Assembly: GCF_000153125.2 (NCBI RefSeq)
Contig: NZ_CM002299.1
Span: 1,735,075-1,799,074 of the forward strand
DNA: 64,000 nucleotides
Source of the DNA: Congregibacter litoralis KT71
Lineage (GTDB): Bacteria; Pseudomonadota; Gammaproteobacteria; Pseudomonadales; Halieaceae
Direction of reading: 5' to 3'
In this document: positions 17,040 through 27,210 of the stretch, in pieces
Layout: each line of letters starts with the position of its first letter
Position numbering within the stretch: position 1 is the first letter of the stretch
Notes under the pieces: model-generated
Databases searched by the model: none
Told to the model about the DNA's origin: nothing
The model's input: the letters and a program-made list of their open reading frames with translations, nothing else
Translations under genes and position numbers: made by a program

Positions 17040-18593
17040 TTACCTCAGCTGCGCCTTGAGGAAGGCACGCACGTCACTGAGGAGACTGAGCCGCGCTTCC
17101 TCGTTGACGTACATCATGTGCCCGCCACCGTAGTATTTGTAATCCACGCGATCCGGCGTGATGCCGTAGCGATTCAGCGTGTATTCCGCATCGAAGAAGG
17201 GGGTTACCAGATCGTAATACCCTGAAGCCACCAATACCCTGAGTCCCGGGTTTGCTTCCATGGCGCTCACCAGATTGTGAGAGGTATTCACCCAGTGGGG
17301 TTCCCAGGCGGCATCGCGCCCCTTGGGATTCCAGTTCCATTCATCGCTGAGACGGGGATCGGCGGGGGACAGATAGGGGCGCTCCCACACTACAGCCAAA
17401 TCACTCTGCATATAGCTCATCAATGCTGCTGTGTAAGCACCGGAGATGGCGTTGCTGGCGGCATCGAAGTCGGCTCTCGCCGTGAGATCGTCCACAGGGT
17501 CCCCCAGATAGCGGGCATCCAGACTACCGACAATCTTGCCTTCATCACGCAACAATTCCTTGGCAAAGCGGGTACCCCGGACACGGAGATTGGCCTGCTC
17601 GACGTATTCCGGAGAAAGCCCCGTCAGTCTCGCAAGCTCATCGCGTACGCGCGCCCGGGTGTCGGCATCCAGGGTATTGCCCTTGAAGAGCGCCGGAAGG
17701 AGTTCGTCGACGGCGAAATCCCGCGCTTGCTGTACCCATTCCTCCAGGCTTGCCCCCCGGGCATCAACACGCTGATGGTAGTAGGCGGTGGCCGCCATGG
17801 TGGGAACGTAGGTGATATGCGATATCAAATTGTCCGCGACGTAGGGCGTCGATCCGGCGTAATCCAATGCCTGAGAGATAAACACAATGCCGTTAAGTGC
17901 AACGCTATGCTCATTCTCCAGAATGTCAGCGACCAGCGCGGCCCGCGTGGTGCCGTAGCTTTCACCGAGAAGAAACTTTGGGGAATTCCAGCGTTGGTTG
18001 TCGCTGAGCCAGCGTCTGATAAACGCGCTGATGGACTCAGCGTCCTCCTTCAAGCCCCAGAATTCCTTGCCGTCGTGTTCTCCAAGGGCGCGGGAATACC
18101 CCGTCCCCACAGGATCGATAAACACCAGATCCGTAACGTCGAGGATGGTCTCGCTGGACGCGACCAGAGGGAAGGGCGGCGCACCGGCATGTCCCGCGCC
18201 CGAAGGTACGACCACGCGCTTGGGTCCGAAGGTGCCCATATGTAGCCACAAAGATGCGCTGCCGGGCCCGCCGTTCCAGACAAAGGTAACGGGTCGGTCT
18301 TTGCCATCGCTGATGGCGACATAATCAAAGCTGAAAATGGCGGCGCTGGGCTTGCCTTCTTCATCCCGGAGGTAGGTTTCTCCCGCACGGGCACGGTAGC
18401 GCAACTTTGCCCCATTAAACGTGCCGCTGTGCTCCGTCACAAACTCCCGCGGCGCAGCGATTGCCGAGGCCGAATGGCTCTCTATGTCGCTGTCGTTTTT
18501 TTCGGTGGGATTGTGGCTGTCGCCGTAAACCGGGGGCGTGTGCAGCGCAATCATGGTCAGCGCTGCGATCCCGGCTTTGAATATCGTGTGCAT
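17040..18593 (-). CDS. secreted serine carboxypeptidase-like protein (peptidase family S10)
   Basis: 517 residues with an N-terminal signal peptide (IFKAGIAALTMIALHTPPVYG), so periplasmic or exported. The S10 alpha/beta-hydrolase fold shows FVWNGGPGSASLWLHMGTFGP (oxyanion block), DPVGTGYS, the nucleophile elbow LGESYGTTRAA with Ser212, the acid region YYDLVTPFFDAEYT and the histidine YYGGGHMMYVNEEAR. Carboxypeptidases of this family release C-terminal residues from peptides at acidic pH; bacterial members are less studied. It converges on the unknown gene upstream with 25 bases between stops. Confidence 0.92.
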   Translation of the reverse strand: MHTIFKAGIAALTMIALHTPPVYGDSHNPTEKNDSDIESHSASAIAAPREFVTEHSGTFNGAKLRYRARAGETYLRDEEGKPSAAIFSFDYVAISDGKDRPVTFVWNGGPGSASLWLHMGTFGPKRVVVPSGAGHAGAPPFPLVASSETILDVTDLVFIDPVGTGYSRALGEHDGKEFWGLKEDAESISAFIRRWLSDNQRWNSPKFLLGESYGTTRAALVADILENEHSVALNGIVFISQALDYAGSTPYVADNLISHITYVPTMAATAYYHQRVDARGASLEEWVQQARDFAVDELLPALFKGNTLDADTRARVRDELARLTGLSPEYVEQANLRVRGTRFAKELLRDEGKIVGSLDARYLGDPVDDLTARADFDAASNAISGAYTAALMSYMQSDLAVVWERPYLSPADPRLSDEWNWNPKGRDAAWEPHWVNTSHNLVSAMEANPGLRVLVASGYYDLVTPFFDAEYTLNRYGITPDRVDYKYYGGGHMMYVNEEARLSLLSDVRAFLKAQLR

Positions 18594-18832
18594 GTCTTAC
18601 TCCTGCCGATGTTGCGTCTTAAAAACTGAGGCACTGGATTCCTGACGAAGGGTACATGGACCGGCGACCTTATGACCACTACCGGGGTCAGTCAGGGCAG
18701 CTATTCCACAAAGCACATCTAAAAAAATCGGGCATCTCCGGTCCCAGGGTAGGCGGTTTCGACGCGATGCAAGCTAGGTCAGGGGTGGCGGCTTCGGCTA
18801 TGCTCTACCGGTACTGTGAGAAGGAGCCGGGC

Positions 18833-19552
18833 ATGTACAAAGTGAGTGGGCTACACAGTTGGCTGACAAACCTGGACGCCGACGTGCTTCGAGCGCTCAA
18901 GGAGAAATCCCGGCAGCGTGACTACAGTGCAAGGGAGTACGTCTACAAACTTGGCGATCCGTCGTCTTATTGTTATGTGGTGGAGTCAGGGCGGATTCGT
19001 ATGTGCAACTACACCGCGGACGGCCATGAAATCGTCATGATGGAGTTCTTCGATGGCGACTGCTTTGGCGAATCCAGCACCCTTGAGAACCTGCCCCGCT
19101 TTAATCATGCCTGCGCCGTACAGGATTCCCGCCTGAGTGTTATCAGTCGTGATGATTTTCTGCTGCTCTACGACAAGTATCCCCAGATTGCGCGGTCACT
19201 GAATACCATGCTGGCCGGCCGCCTTCGAGTTGCCTACGGGAATGCGGAGGATGCCGCGGGTCTGGCCCTTCGGGACCGCGTTGCCCGTCTGGTGCTGCGT
19301 CGCGGTTACAGTTTGGAGGCGGACCCCCGGGGACATCGTGTGATCAGCGGTTTGTCCCATGAAGTCGTTGCCAATATGCTGGGTTCGTCCCGGCAGGCTG
19401 TGAGCCGCGAGCTCAAGGCCCTCGAGCGCGATGGCTTTCTTGAGCTTCACTACGGCAAGATTGTGGTCTCGGATATCGAAGCCCTGGGCAGTGCCTTTGG
19501 CCGGCTCATCAGTGACGAAACCGTCGTGCCCGATTACCAGTTCGGGCACTGA
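18833..19552 (+). CDS. Crp/Fnr-family transcriptional regulator
   Basis: 239 residues from ATG 18833, with AGGAG about seven bases upstream. A longer open frame to 18656 has no matching start signal. The N-terminal cyclic-nucleotide-binding-type sensor domain spans about residues 20-130 (YVYKLGDPSSYCYVVESGRIRM, FFDGDCFGESSTLENLPR). The C-terminal winged helix is about residues 165-225 (GLSHEVVANMLGSSRQAVSRELKALERDGFLEL), with the recognition helix SSRQAVSREL. The N-terminal four-Cys set of FNR is absent, so it is not an oxygen sensor of the Fe-S type. The FGES segment resembles the FGE of the cAMP pocket in CRP, but I cannot assign an effector. Targets unknown. Confidence 0.88.
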   Translation: MYKVSGLHSWLTNLDADVLRALKEKSRQRDYSAREYVYKLGDPSSYCYVVESGRIRMCNYTADGHEIVMMEFFDGDCFGESSTLENLPRFNHACAVQDSRLSVISRDDFLLLYDKYPQIARSLNTMLAGRLRVAYGNAEDAAGLALRDRVARLVLRRGYSLEADPRGHRVISGLSHEVVANMLGSSRQAVSRELKALERDGFLELHYGKIVVSDIEALGSAFGRLISDETVVPDYQFGH

Positions 19553-19575
19553 CGGCCGATTGCATCGGGCGTTTC

Positions 19576-21417
19576 CTAGAGATCTCGGAAGCCACCCCGG
19601 TCGGCGCTGCTGGCAAAGGCCGCATAGGCTTTCAATGCCCTGGTAATCACCCGTGTGCGCTCCCCCGTGGGTAGCCAGGTGTCGCCGTCACTGGCTTGTT
19701 CACGCTTTGCCCGTCGCTGAGCCAGGGCTTCATCGCTGATCCTGAGGTTGATGCTGCGATTTGGGATGTCGATTTCGATGATGTCGCCATCTTCCACCAG
19801 GCCAAGGGCGCCCTTGTTCGCGGCTTCCGGCGATACGTGGCCGATGGATAACCCTGCCGTTGCGCCGGAAAATCGACCGTCGGTAATCAGGGCGCAGCTG
19901 TCGTCGACTTTCTGTGCCTTGAGACTCATGGTGGGTTTGAGCATCTCCTGCATACCCGGCCCCCCTTTGGGGCCCTCGTAGCGGATGATGACGGCGGTGC
20001 CGGGCTCAATCTCACCGCCATCAATCGCATTGAGGGCGGTTTCCTGCTGATCAAACACCCGTGCCTTGCCGTTGTAGCGATACATGTCTTCGCGCACGGC
20101 GCCGGTTTTTACAATGCAGCCGTTCTCGGCAATGTTGCCAAAGAGTACCGCGAGTCCCCCCTCTTCACTGTAGGGGTGCTGCATATCCCGAATACAGCCA
20201 CTCCTGCGGTCAAGATCCATGGAATCCCAGCGCGCGTCCTGACTGTAGGCTTTTACCGTGCGTTTGCCACCGGGTGCGGCGCAGTAGAATTTTTTCACCT
20301 CGGGATCGTTACTTCGTACGACGTCCCACTTCGCCAGGACACTACCCAGGTTTTCTCCACTCACGGTGTTCACGGTGGTATCGATCTCGCCCCCGCGCTC
20401 AAGCTCACCGAGTATGCCGATAATGCCTCCGGCGCGGTGTACGTCTTCCATGTAGTACGTCTGGGTTGCGGGCGAGACCTTGCAAAGATGGGGGATTTGC
20501 CGGGACAGACGGTCGATGTCCGCCATGGTGAAATCCACTTCTGCTTCCTGGGCCATGGCCAGCAGATGAAGAATTGTATTGGTGGACCCTCCCATGGCGA
20601 TATCGACTTTTATGGCGTTTTCAAAGGCTTTGTAGCAGGCTATGGACCGTGGGAGAACGGATTCATCGTTGTCTTCGTAGTAGCGTCTGGCGTTAGTCAC
20701 CACCTGCTGTGCAGCGCGTTGAAAGAGTGCCTTGCGATCCAGGTGCGTCGCCAGCATGGAACCGTTACCGGGCAGGGCAAGTCCCAGAGCTTCCGCGAGA
20801 CAGTTCATGGAGTTGGCCGTGAACATCCCCGAGCAGGAACCGCAGGTGGGACAGGCGCTGTCCTCAAGCTCCTGCATATCGCTCGCGATTACCGCGGGAT
20901 CAAAGGCACTGATGTAGGTTTCGATGGGATCGACCCTGCGCAGGCCCTCGGGCTTGTCCAGGCGCCCGGCCTCCATGGGCCCTCCGGAGACATAGACCAC
21001 GGGGATGTTAAGGCGGAGCCCCGCCATGAGCATGCCCGGGGTGATCTTGTCGCAGTTGGATATGCAGATGATAGCGTCGACGCAGTGGGCATTAGCCATG
21101 TATTCGATGCTGTCTGCGATGATTTCGCGACTGGGCAGGCTGTACAGCATGCCGTCGTGGCCCATGGCGATGCCATCGTCTATGGCGATAGTGTTGAATT
21201 CCCGTGGAATGCCGCCGGCAGCCCAGATCGCCTCGCAGACCAGTCGACCCACCTCCTGCAGATGTACGTGACCCGGCACAAATTCCGTGAAGGAATTGGC
21301 CACGGCAATGACCGGCTTGCCAAAGTCATCGGGTTTGACGCCTGCCGCCTGCCACAAGGATCGCGCGGCTGCCGCGGATTTGCCTTTGGTGACTTTGTCC
21401 GAACGAAGCTGGGGCAT
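19576..21417 (-). CDS. ilvD: dihydroxy-acid dehydratase
   Basis: 613 residues, the normal length for the E. coli-type enzyme (616). Dehydrates 2,3-dihydroxy-isovalerate and -methylvalerate, the third common step of Val/Ile/Leu synthesis. Iron-sulphur ligands and family signatures are clear: [15 protein letters not shown] and [20 protein letters not shown], plus the C-terminal [20 protein letters not shown]. The start [22 protein letters not shown] is typical. It is a lone gene, convergent with the Crp/Fnr gene, rather than in an ilv cluster. Confidence 0.97.
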   Translation of the reverse strand: MPQLRSDKVTKGKSAAAARSLWQAAGVKPDDFGKPVIAVANSFTEFVPGHVHLQEVGRLVCEAIWAAGGIPREFNTIAIDDGIAMGHDGMLYSLPSREIIADSIEYMANAHCVDAIICISNCDKITPGMLMAGLRLNIPVVYVSGGPMEAGRLDKPEGLRRVDPIETYISAFDPAVIASDMQELEDSACPTCGSCSGMFTANSMNCLAEALGLALPGNGSMLATHLDRKALFQRAAQQVVTNARRYYEDNDESVLPRSIACYKAFENAIKVDIAMGGSTNTILHLLAMAQEAEVDFTMADIDRLSRQIPHLCKVSPATQTYYMEDVHRAGGIIGILGELERGGEIDTTVNTVSGENLGSVLAKWDVVRSNDPEVKKFYCAAPGGKRTVKAYSQDARWDSMDLDRRSGCIRDMQHPYSEEGGLAVLFGNIAENGCIVKTGAVREDMYRYNGKARVFDQQETALNAIDGGEIEPGTAVIIRYEGPKGGPGMQEMLKPTMSLKAQKVDDSCALITDGRFSGATAGLSIGHVSPEAANKGALGLVEDGDIIEIDIPNRSINLRISDEALAQRRAKREQASDGDTWLPTGERTRVITRALKAYAAFASSADRGGFRDL

Positions 21418-21648
21418 GGGGTTTTCCTTTTATTGTTAATGTTGCTGTTGGTGTGGATCTTGGGGACTCGTTTACGAGATGCCCATAGTCTAGGCGACGC
21501 TGCGCTCCCAGACTGTCACTTTTGTAGCAATCAAAGTAGCAATCAGGCCCACCCCTGATTGTCCCGGCAGTAACGCGGCCCGCTGGATTCTGGGGGGGCC
21601 AAGCAGGTAGTCTCCGAGTCTTGTTTACAGGCGCAGGACCCTCTCGTC
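21418..21648. other. divergent ilvD / cytochrome-propeller intergenic region with a direct repeat
   Basis: 231 bases without a gene. It contains two exact copies of GTAGCAATCA (21524-21533 and 21536-21545), spaced 12 bases start to start, a little over one helical turn. This may be a tandem operator for either divergent gene. Confidence 0.45.
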
Positions 21649-22890
21649 ATGACTTCTCGGAAAAGTTCACCTAAAGGCACTGTGTTTCCCAATTTCGCCC
21701 TCGCGTGTCTTCTCAGCCTCTCTTTTCCCTCATTACCCGCATTCGCCCAGCCACAGCAGCTGCCGCCGGGTGATGGCAAAGCGCTGGTGGAGAAGCTGTG
21801 CATAGGCTGTCACAGCACGTCGCGCATCCTCAACTCTGCCGGTTTTGATTCCGCCGGGGAGTGGCGCGCTCTCATCAACACCATGCTGCCCCTCGCCGAT
21901 GCGCAGGCGGAGACCATCGCCGGTTATCTTGCGACGCATTTTCCGGCGAAGGAAGAGCGTAAACCCACGCTGATTTCCGGACCTGTTGACATCACAATCG
22001 AAGAGTGGATCGCACCTACCCTGGGGCAGCGTTCCCGGGATCCCGTGGAGGCACCTGATGGCAGTATCTGGTGGACCGGTATGTGGGCAAGTCTCACCGG
22101 TCGTCTGGATCCCGAGACGGGTGAGATGGAGGAGTATTATCTGCCGCCCGCAGCGCGTCCCCACAGCATTGTTCCCGACGCCCAGGGCAATATCTGGTAC
22201 ACCGGTAATGGCAACGCCACCATCGGCAAGCTTGATCCCGATACGGGGACGATTGAGGAGTTTCCCACGGAGGCCCGGGATCCTCACACGGCAGTGTTTC
22301 ATCCCAACGGAAACCTGTACTTCACCTCCCAACAGGCGGGGATGCTCGGGCGCCTGAATCCTGAAACGGGAGAGCTCCGCGAGGTAAAAACCCGCGCGCG
22401 GCCCTATGGCATCAAGGTAGGACCGAAGGGTCGCTTGTGGGTGGCGCACAATGGCACGAATGCCATTGGCACCATGGACCCCGATACCATGGCGCTGGAA
22501 TACTTCGACATACCAGATGAAAAGACCCGGATTCGCCGCCTCGATATCGCCAGCGATGGCCGGGTCTGGTACGTGAACTCATCCCTGGGTCGCATCGGTG
22601 TTCTCGATCCCGACACGGGGGAGACCCGGGAATGGCCGTCCCCCAGCGGCCCCAAGTCCCATCCCTATGCTCTGGCGGTTATCGACGACGTGGTCTGGTA
22701 CAACGAGTCGGGAATGCGGCCCGATGCTCTGGTGCGTTTTGACCCTGCTACGGAGACATTCCAAAGCTGGGCGATTCCCTCGGGGGTGGGCATCGTGCGG
22801 CACGTCTGGGTAACGCGTGAAGGCGAGCTCCTGATCCACCAGAGCAGCAGTAATCGTATTGGCAGAGTCACGATACAAGGCCCGGACTAA
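21649..22890 (+). CDS. periplasmic fusion of a c-type haem domain and a Vgb-like beta-propeller
   Basis: 413 residues with a signal peptide (LACLLSLSFPSLPAFAQ). A small cytochrome c domain follows, with the single haem-binding motif CIGCH (Cys51, Cys54, His55) and Met79 as a candidate sixth ligand. From about residue 105 the protein is a propeller of virginiamycin-B-lyase type, with repeated units of the form D-G-x-I-W-W/Y-T-G-x...G-x-L-D-P-x-T-G. Similar propellers appear in antibiotic lyases and in many periplasmic proteins of unknown role. The covalent link to a haem domain argues for an electron-transfer enzyme rather than a resistance lyase. The substrate is unknown. Confidence 0.87.
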   Translation: MTSRKSSPKGTVFPNFALACLLSLSFPSLPAFAQPQQLPPGDGKALVEKLCIGCHSTSRILNSAGFDSAGEWRALINTMLPLADAQAETIAGYLATHFPAKEERKPTLISGPVDITIEEWIAPTLGQRSRDPVEAPDGSIWWTGMWASLTGRLDPETGEMEEYYLPPAARPHSIVPDAQGNIWYTGNGNATIGKLDPDTGTIEEFPTEARDPHTAVFHPNGNLYFTSQQAGMLGRLNPETGELREVKTRARPYGIKVGPKGRLWVAHNGTNAIGTMDPDTMALEYFDIPDEKTRIRRLDIASDGRVWYVNSSLGRIGVLDPDTGETREWPSPSGPKSHPYALAVIDDVVWYNESGMRPDALVRFDPATETFQSWAIPSGVGIVRHVWVTREGELLIHQSSSNRIGRVTIQGPD

Positions 22891-22925
22891 GGCAGCTCGC
22901 GCCGTTTGTTGCGTGGCTCCCTGTT

Positions 22926-24629
22926 TTAAGAGTCCTGGGGAATCGTCGCCCGGCGAATGAAATCGAGCAGCGGATAATTGCTGTTCAGATACTCGCTGCC
23001 ACCGGATTCCAGAGGACCCTGCTGCCCGCCGCGAAGGCCGCCGCCGGCTTCCTCACCATAGAGTCCATAGAGACGATCGACAACGTCCATACCTTCCAAA
23101 ACGGTGCCAAAAGGTGCAAAGCCCCCTTGATCAAGACGGGCGTTGTCTACGGTATTGATAAAAACCTGGGTGCTCCGGGTATCCGGCCCGGTCATGGCAA
23201 AGGCCACGCTGCCCCGAAGGTTGCTGCTTAGCACCTCGTCGTCGGGAATCATCTGCGTCTTCCAGATTTCCTGAATCGCCGGTCGGCCGTGGACTCCGAA
23301 TTGTGCGATGAACCCGGGTACTACGCGATTGATGTGCACGCCATCGTAATAGCCGGCGCTAACCAACTGGTAGAAGCGGTCTGCACCAAGGGGCGCAAGA
23401 TCCCGCGTTACCGCAATGCTGAAGCGTCCCTCGGTGGTGTCGAAGCGCGCCGTGAAATGCTCGGGAGCACGACTGCTCCATACGGGGGCGTCGGGATTCG
23501 ATAAGGCCGAGTAGTCGCGCGGGGGTTCACTTTCGTCGCCGCCGGTGGCCTTGAGAAAACGCGCCAGGTAGGGCCCCCAAATGCCAGGGAGCGAGTGCGT
23601 GCCGTGGCCGCGCGTGAGGCTGCTAATGTCCAGAGTCACCGCCTCGCCCCTGGGCACTCGTTCAATATGCTCTTCCAATAGCATAAGCTCCGGTGGGTTG
23701 ACCTGGTCGTCGGCGGAATTGATGGCCAGTAGCGGTGCCTTGATGCCCTCAAGGTGCGGCGCCGGGTTGTAGTCCCTCGAGGCGTCAAAAGCATAAATGA
23801 GGTCGTTGGCATCCATGGCCGCACTGTAGCGATTGAGGGCGGCATTCAGCATCGCTTCCGCGTCCCTACGCGTGGGCGCAAGCTTCTGGTATTGAAGGGG
23901 GCTGGATACCATGAATATCAGAGGATAAAGCGCTTCCCGGAGTCCTGCGGGCTGGGTCGTGTAAAAACCATTCTGGTAGTCCGGGTCATTTTTCACGCCG
24001 TCGATGATCATCTTGCGCAGCATGCGATTGCGACCCGCGATTTCCACAGGCAGGCTCGCGAGAGGCATGATGGCGTCCATGAAGTCGGGATGCTCATAGC
24101 CCCAGATCCAGCTCAGCATTCCGCCCATGGAGGTGCCCGTCACCAGGCGAAGGTGATTGATACCCAGGTGCTCTGTCAGGAGGCGGTACTGGGCTCTCAC
24201 CAGGTCGTTGTAGCTGTAGTTTGGGAAGTCGCCGGCGGACCCGGTACTCGGTTTGCTGGATTGTCCGTGACCAATGGCGTCGGTCAGTACGATGAAGTAA
24301 CGCTCGGCATCGAGGATGCCGCCGGGTGCGAAAAGCACGCCGGCAAATCGATCCCTGAGGAATCCGGCACCGCTGCCCGTGGTGCCGTGCATGATGAGCA
24401 CCGCGTTGGTGACTCTGCCCTCGGCATTGCGTCGCGGTGTTCCCAGGGTCCGGTAGTGTTGGGTCAGGGGCTCGGCACTACCATCCTCGTAGACAAATTC
24501 GTCGATGGTGAAATGCCCTTCCACCGGGGACGGCTCATAGGCAGCACCGGGGAAAGAAACCATCAGGCCAAAGGCGATACCCAGGGCCGACAGCCGGCGC
24601 TGCCTCAGGGCTTTGTAAAACAGGGTCAT
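22926..24629 (-). CDS. exported alpha/beta-hydrolase fused to a cyclophilin-type peptidyl-prolyl isomerase
   Basis: About 567 residues. The first ATG (24638) abuts AAGGA with no spacing; the second at 24629 lies nine bases after it and is preferred. A signal peptide or anchor (RLSALGIAFGLMVSFPGAAYE) comes first. Residues to about 365 form a homoserine-acetyltransferase-like alpha/beta-hydrolase: oxyanion LIMHGTTGSG, nucleophile GTSMGG (Ser167), acid INSADDQVNP, histidine RGHGTHSLPG. From about 390 a cyclophilin domain follows: YYDGVHINRVVPGFIAQFG, GSVAFAMTGPDTRSTQVFIN, FAPFGTVLEGMDVVDRL. The catalytic Arg of cyclophilins is kept (NRVVPGF). The fusion is unusual; the reading frame is continuous, with no sign of a missed stop. 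Confidence 0.88.
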   Translation of the reverse strand: MTLFYKALRQRRLSALGIAFGLMVSFPGAAYEPSPVEGHFTIDEFVYEDGSAEPLTQHYRTLGTPRRNAEGRVTNAVLIMHGTTGSGAGFLRDRFAGVLFAPGGILDAERYFIVLTDAIGHGQSSKPSTGSAGDFPNYSYNDLVRAQYRLLTEHLGINHLRLVTGTSMGGMLSWIWGYEHPDFMDAIMPLASLPVEIAGRNRMLRKMIIDGVKNDPDYQNGFYTTQPAGLREALYPLIFMVSSPLQYQKLAPTRRDAEAMLNAALNRYSAAMDANDLIYAFDASRDYNPAPHLEGIKAPLLAINSADDQVNPPELMLLEEHIERVPRGEAVTLDISSLTRGHGTHSLPGIWGPYLARFLKATGGDESEPPRDYSALSNPDAPVWSSRAPEHFTARFDTTEGRFSIAVTRDLAPLGADRFYQLVSAGYYDGVHINRVVPGFIAQFGVHGRPAIQEIWKTQMIPDDEVLSSNLRGSVAFAMTGPDTRSTQVFINTVDNARLDQGGFAPFGTVLEGMDVVDRLYGLYGEEAGGGLRGGQQGPLESGGSEYLNSNYPLLDFIRRATIPQDS

Positions 24630-24662
24630 GAGGATCATTCCTTGGCCTGAGCGAAAAATAGT

Positions 24663-25532
24663 CTAGCCCAATAGCAGGGTAGGTATGCTTGATGAGCGCA
24701 AGAGGTCGGCCGTCTTGCTGCCAAAGAGCAGGGTGCGCAGGGGCGAATGACTGAAGGCGCCCATGATCAGCAGGTCGATAGACTCATCGGTGACGGTTTT
24801 TGCTATGACGACTTCCGCATCACCCGGTTGCAATCGTTTGTCGACGCTGTAGCCCGCCTCGGTGAGGGTTTTCTCGGCCCAATCCAGCTTTTTGGAACCA
24901 TCAGGGTTCACCTTCCCGGACATGAGCAACAATATAGGCAAGCCTCGGAACAGCGCGCTGCCGGCGATCATTTCCACACCGCGACGGGTCACGGCACTGC
25001 CGTCGAAGGCAAACATGATGCGCTCGGGCTCGCGAAAGCCCTCGGTGACCGTGAGTATGGGCTTGTTGACAGCACGAACGACGCTCTCCACATTGCGCCC
25101 CAGATCGCGAAGGGTGGCTTCAGCGGATTCTCCCCGGCGACCCAGGACCATAAGCTGCACGCCAGCCTCCTGCTCATGGAGTGTTTCCACCAGCTGCCCG
25201 TAGCGTTGCCGGGTGTCTACCTGGGGTGCGCCCACGGCGCTGGCACGTTCCCGGAGTCGATTGAGAAACAAACGTCCCGACTCCCGTGCTGCCCGGGTGC
25301 GTGCTTCGTCCTCGCTGGAAAGCTTGCTGAGAAGCTGCTCCTGGGCGTCAAAGCCAATAGCGCCGCTGTGGTCCTCACCCGAGGGCGGGGTTTGGTGAAT
25401 ATCGATGATATGCAGGAGTTCCATGGGCGCCTGTATGCGCCGCGCCGCCCAGGCGGCGTAGTCCGTCACGTAGTCCGCAAAATGCGACTGATCGACACAG
25501 GCGAGAATCTTTTCCTTGTCACTGATAGTCAT
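24663..25532 (-). CDS. tandem-domain universal stress protein
   Basis: 289 residues containing two UspA domains, the UspE-like arrangement. Domain 1 begins KILACVDQSHFADYVTDYAAW and domain 2 begins RIMFAFDGSAVTRRGVEMI. Domain 2 ends with DLLIMGAFSHSPLRTLLFGSKTADLLRSSSIPTLLL, which carries the G-x2-x-x(9)-G-S nucleotide-binding type pattern. The gene starts four bases after the stop of the sulP gene, so the two are a single unit. A Usp partner for an anion transporter suggests a regulatory or stress-adaptive link, by inference. Confidence 0.92.
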   Translation of the reverse strand: MTISDKEKILACVDQSHFADYVTDYAAWAARRIQAPMELLHIIDIHQTPPSGEDHSGAIGFDAQEQLLSKLSSEDEARTRAARESGRLFLNRLRERASAVGAPQVDTRQRYGQLVETLHEQEAGVQLMVLGRRGESAEATLRDLGRNVESVVRAVNKPILTVTEGFREPERIMFAFDGSAVTRRGVEMIAGSALFRGLPILLLMSGKVNPDGSKKLDWAEKTLTEAGYSVDKRLQPGDAEVVIAKTVTDESIDLLIMGAFSHSPLRTLLFGSKTADLLRSSSIPTLLLG

Positions 25533-25536
25533 AGCG

Positions 25537-27015
25537 CTATTGCCCCATCAAGAGATCGTCAGAGCCGTCTTTGTCGTGCACCGCGAAGCGATCCACCATG
25601 GTGGCACTGGCTTCGTTCAGGCCAATGACTTCCACCTCAGTGCCTTCCCGCCGAAACTTGAGAATGACCTTATCCAGGGCGCTGATGGCGGTGATATCCC
25701 AGAAGTGCGCGCGGCTCACGTCGATGCAGACCCGCTCTATCACTTCCTGATAGTCAAAGGCGGCGATAAATCGATCGGCACTGGCAAAGAACACCTGGCC
25801 GAAAACGCGATAGGTTCTGACCCTTCCGTCGTCGTCCACCATGGAGCGAAGATAAAGAATCTGTCCGACCTTGTGCGCAAAAAAGAAGCCTGAGAGCAGT
25901 ACGCCCGTGAGCACGCCCCGGGCGAGATCGTGGGTGGCGACGGTCACCGCCACCGTGGCGAGCATCACGACGCTGGAACTTCGCGGATGGTCTTTGAGAT
26001 CACGGATAGAGGACCAACTAAAGGTACCGATGGACACCATGATCATCACCGCCACCAGGGCCGCCATGGGTATCTGGCTGACCCAGGCGTCGGCAAATAC
26101 CACCATGATCAATAAGAAGACTCCCGCTACCAGAGTTGAGAGGCGTCCCCGGCCGCCGGATTTCACATTGATCACCGACTGACCGATCATGGCGCAGCCC
26201 GCCATGCCGCCGATGAAGCCGCTGGCAATATTGGCAACACCCTGACCGACACACTCGCGGTTCTTGTTGCTCTTGGTATCCGTCAGGTCATCGACGATGG
26301 TGGCGGTCATGAGAGATTCAAGGAGACCCACCACCATCAAGGTCAGCGCATAGGGAAAAATAATGCCTAAAGTTTCCCAGTTCAGGGGGACATCCGGCAG
26401 GAGAAAGATGGGTAGGCTATCCGGTAGTTCGCCCATGTCGCCCACACGCCGGATGTCCAGGTCCAGCACCATGGCAACAATCGTGAGAACAACAATGGTG
26501 ATCAGAGGGGAGGGGACCGCCCGGGTGATATAGGGCAGGCCGTAGATGATCCCCAGGCCCGCTGCAGTCATGGCGTAGACATGCCAGGTGACGTCGATGA
26601 GTTCTGGCAGTTGCGCCATAAAGATGAGAATAGCCAGGGCGTTGACAAAGCCCGTGACCACGGAGCGCGAAACAAAGCGCATGAGGCTCCCCAGTCGCAC
26701 CCATCCTGCGATTATCTGCAGTATCCCCGTCAGTACCGTAGCGGCCAGCAGATACTGTAGTCCGTGCTCTTTGACCAGCACCACCATAACCAGGGCCATG
26801 GCCCCCGTGGCCGCAGAAATCATGCCGGGACGCCCCCCGACGAAGGCGATGACCACCGCGATGCAGAAGGACGCGTAAAGTCCTACCTTGGGGTCTACCC
26901 CGGCAATAATCGAGAAGGCGATTGCTTCGGGGATGAGTGCGAGGGCAACGACCAGACCGGCAAGAAGATCGTTACGCACGTTGCCAAGCCAGTCCTGGCG
27001 GATTGTGTCGAACAC
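25537..27015 (-). CDS. SulP-family anion permease (sulfate or bicarbonate) with C-terminal STAS domain
   Basis: 492 residues. About 10-14 hydrophobic segments begin with [35 protein letters not shown], the SulP signature. Later blocks are [40 protein letters not shown] shortened STAS domain fills the last 90 residues ([32 protein letters not shown]). Marine SulP proteins may carry sulfate or act as Na+-dependent bicarbonate (BicA-like) importers; sequence alone does not decide. It is the first gene of a two-gene operon with the Usp, and is divergent from the CPA2 antiporter. Confidence 0.9.
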   Translation of the reverse strand: MFDTIRQDWLGNVRNDLLAGLVVALALIPEAIAFSIIAGVDPKVGLYASFCIAVVIAFVGGRPGMISAATGAMALVMVVLVKEHGLQYLLAATVLTGILQIIAGWVRLGSLMRFVSRSVVTGFVNALAILIFMAQLPELIDVTWHVYAMTAAGLGIIYGLPYITRAVPSPLITIVVLTIVAMVLDLDIRRVGDMGELPDSLPIFLLPDVPLNWETLGIIFPYALTLMVVGLLESLMTATIVDDLTDTKSNKNRECVGQGVANIASGFIGGMAGCAMIGQSVINVKSGGRGRLSTLVAGVFLLIMVVFADAWVSQIPMAALVAVMIMVSIGTFSWSSIRDLKDHPRSSSVVMLATVAVTVATHDLARGVLTGVLLSGFFFAHKVGQILYLRSMVDDDGRVRTYRVFGQVFFASADRFIAAFDYQEVIERVCIDVSRAHFWDITAISALDKVILKFRREGTEVEVIGLNEASATMVDRFAVHDKDGSDDLLMGQ

Positions 27016-27210
27016 AGAAAAGACATCCTATGGTTGGGTGATGAGGCGGGTTCGTGGGCCGCGAAGGATACACAGTTGAGCACGGGACGCCACCCGATCG
27101 CTATTTTCGCGCCACGGCGCCTTCGGCGTCCAGCAGACCGAGTTGCTGTTGCTGCCACGCGCTGCCATTATCGGCGCTTCCTGTGCGGTACTCGGGGGTG
27201 AGCGGAAACC

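Noticed and set aside
17277..18245. 322-codon frame opposite the S10 carboxypeptidase-like gene
   Set aside because: Shadow frame of a protein with intact catalytic motifs on the other strand.
20176..21558. 460-codon open frame on the plus strand opposite ilvD
   Set aside because: It mirrors the codon structure of a certain gene (ilvD), has no recognisable family sequence and no ribosome binding site. Long antisense frames are common in high-GC genes.
21649..22890. Streptogramin (virginiamycin B) resistance lyase
   Set aside because: Only the propeller resembles Vgb. The export signal and covalent haem site do not fit that cytoplasmic enzyme.
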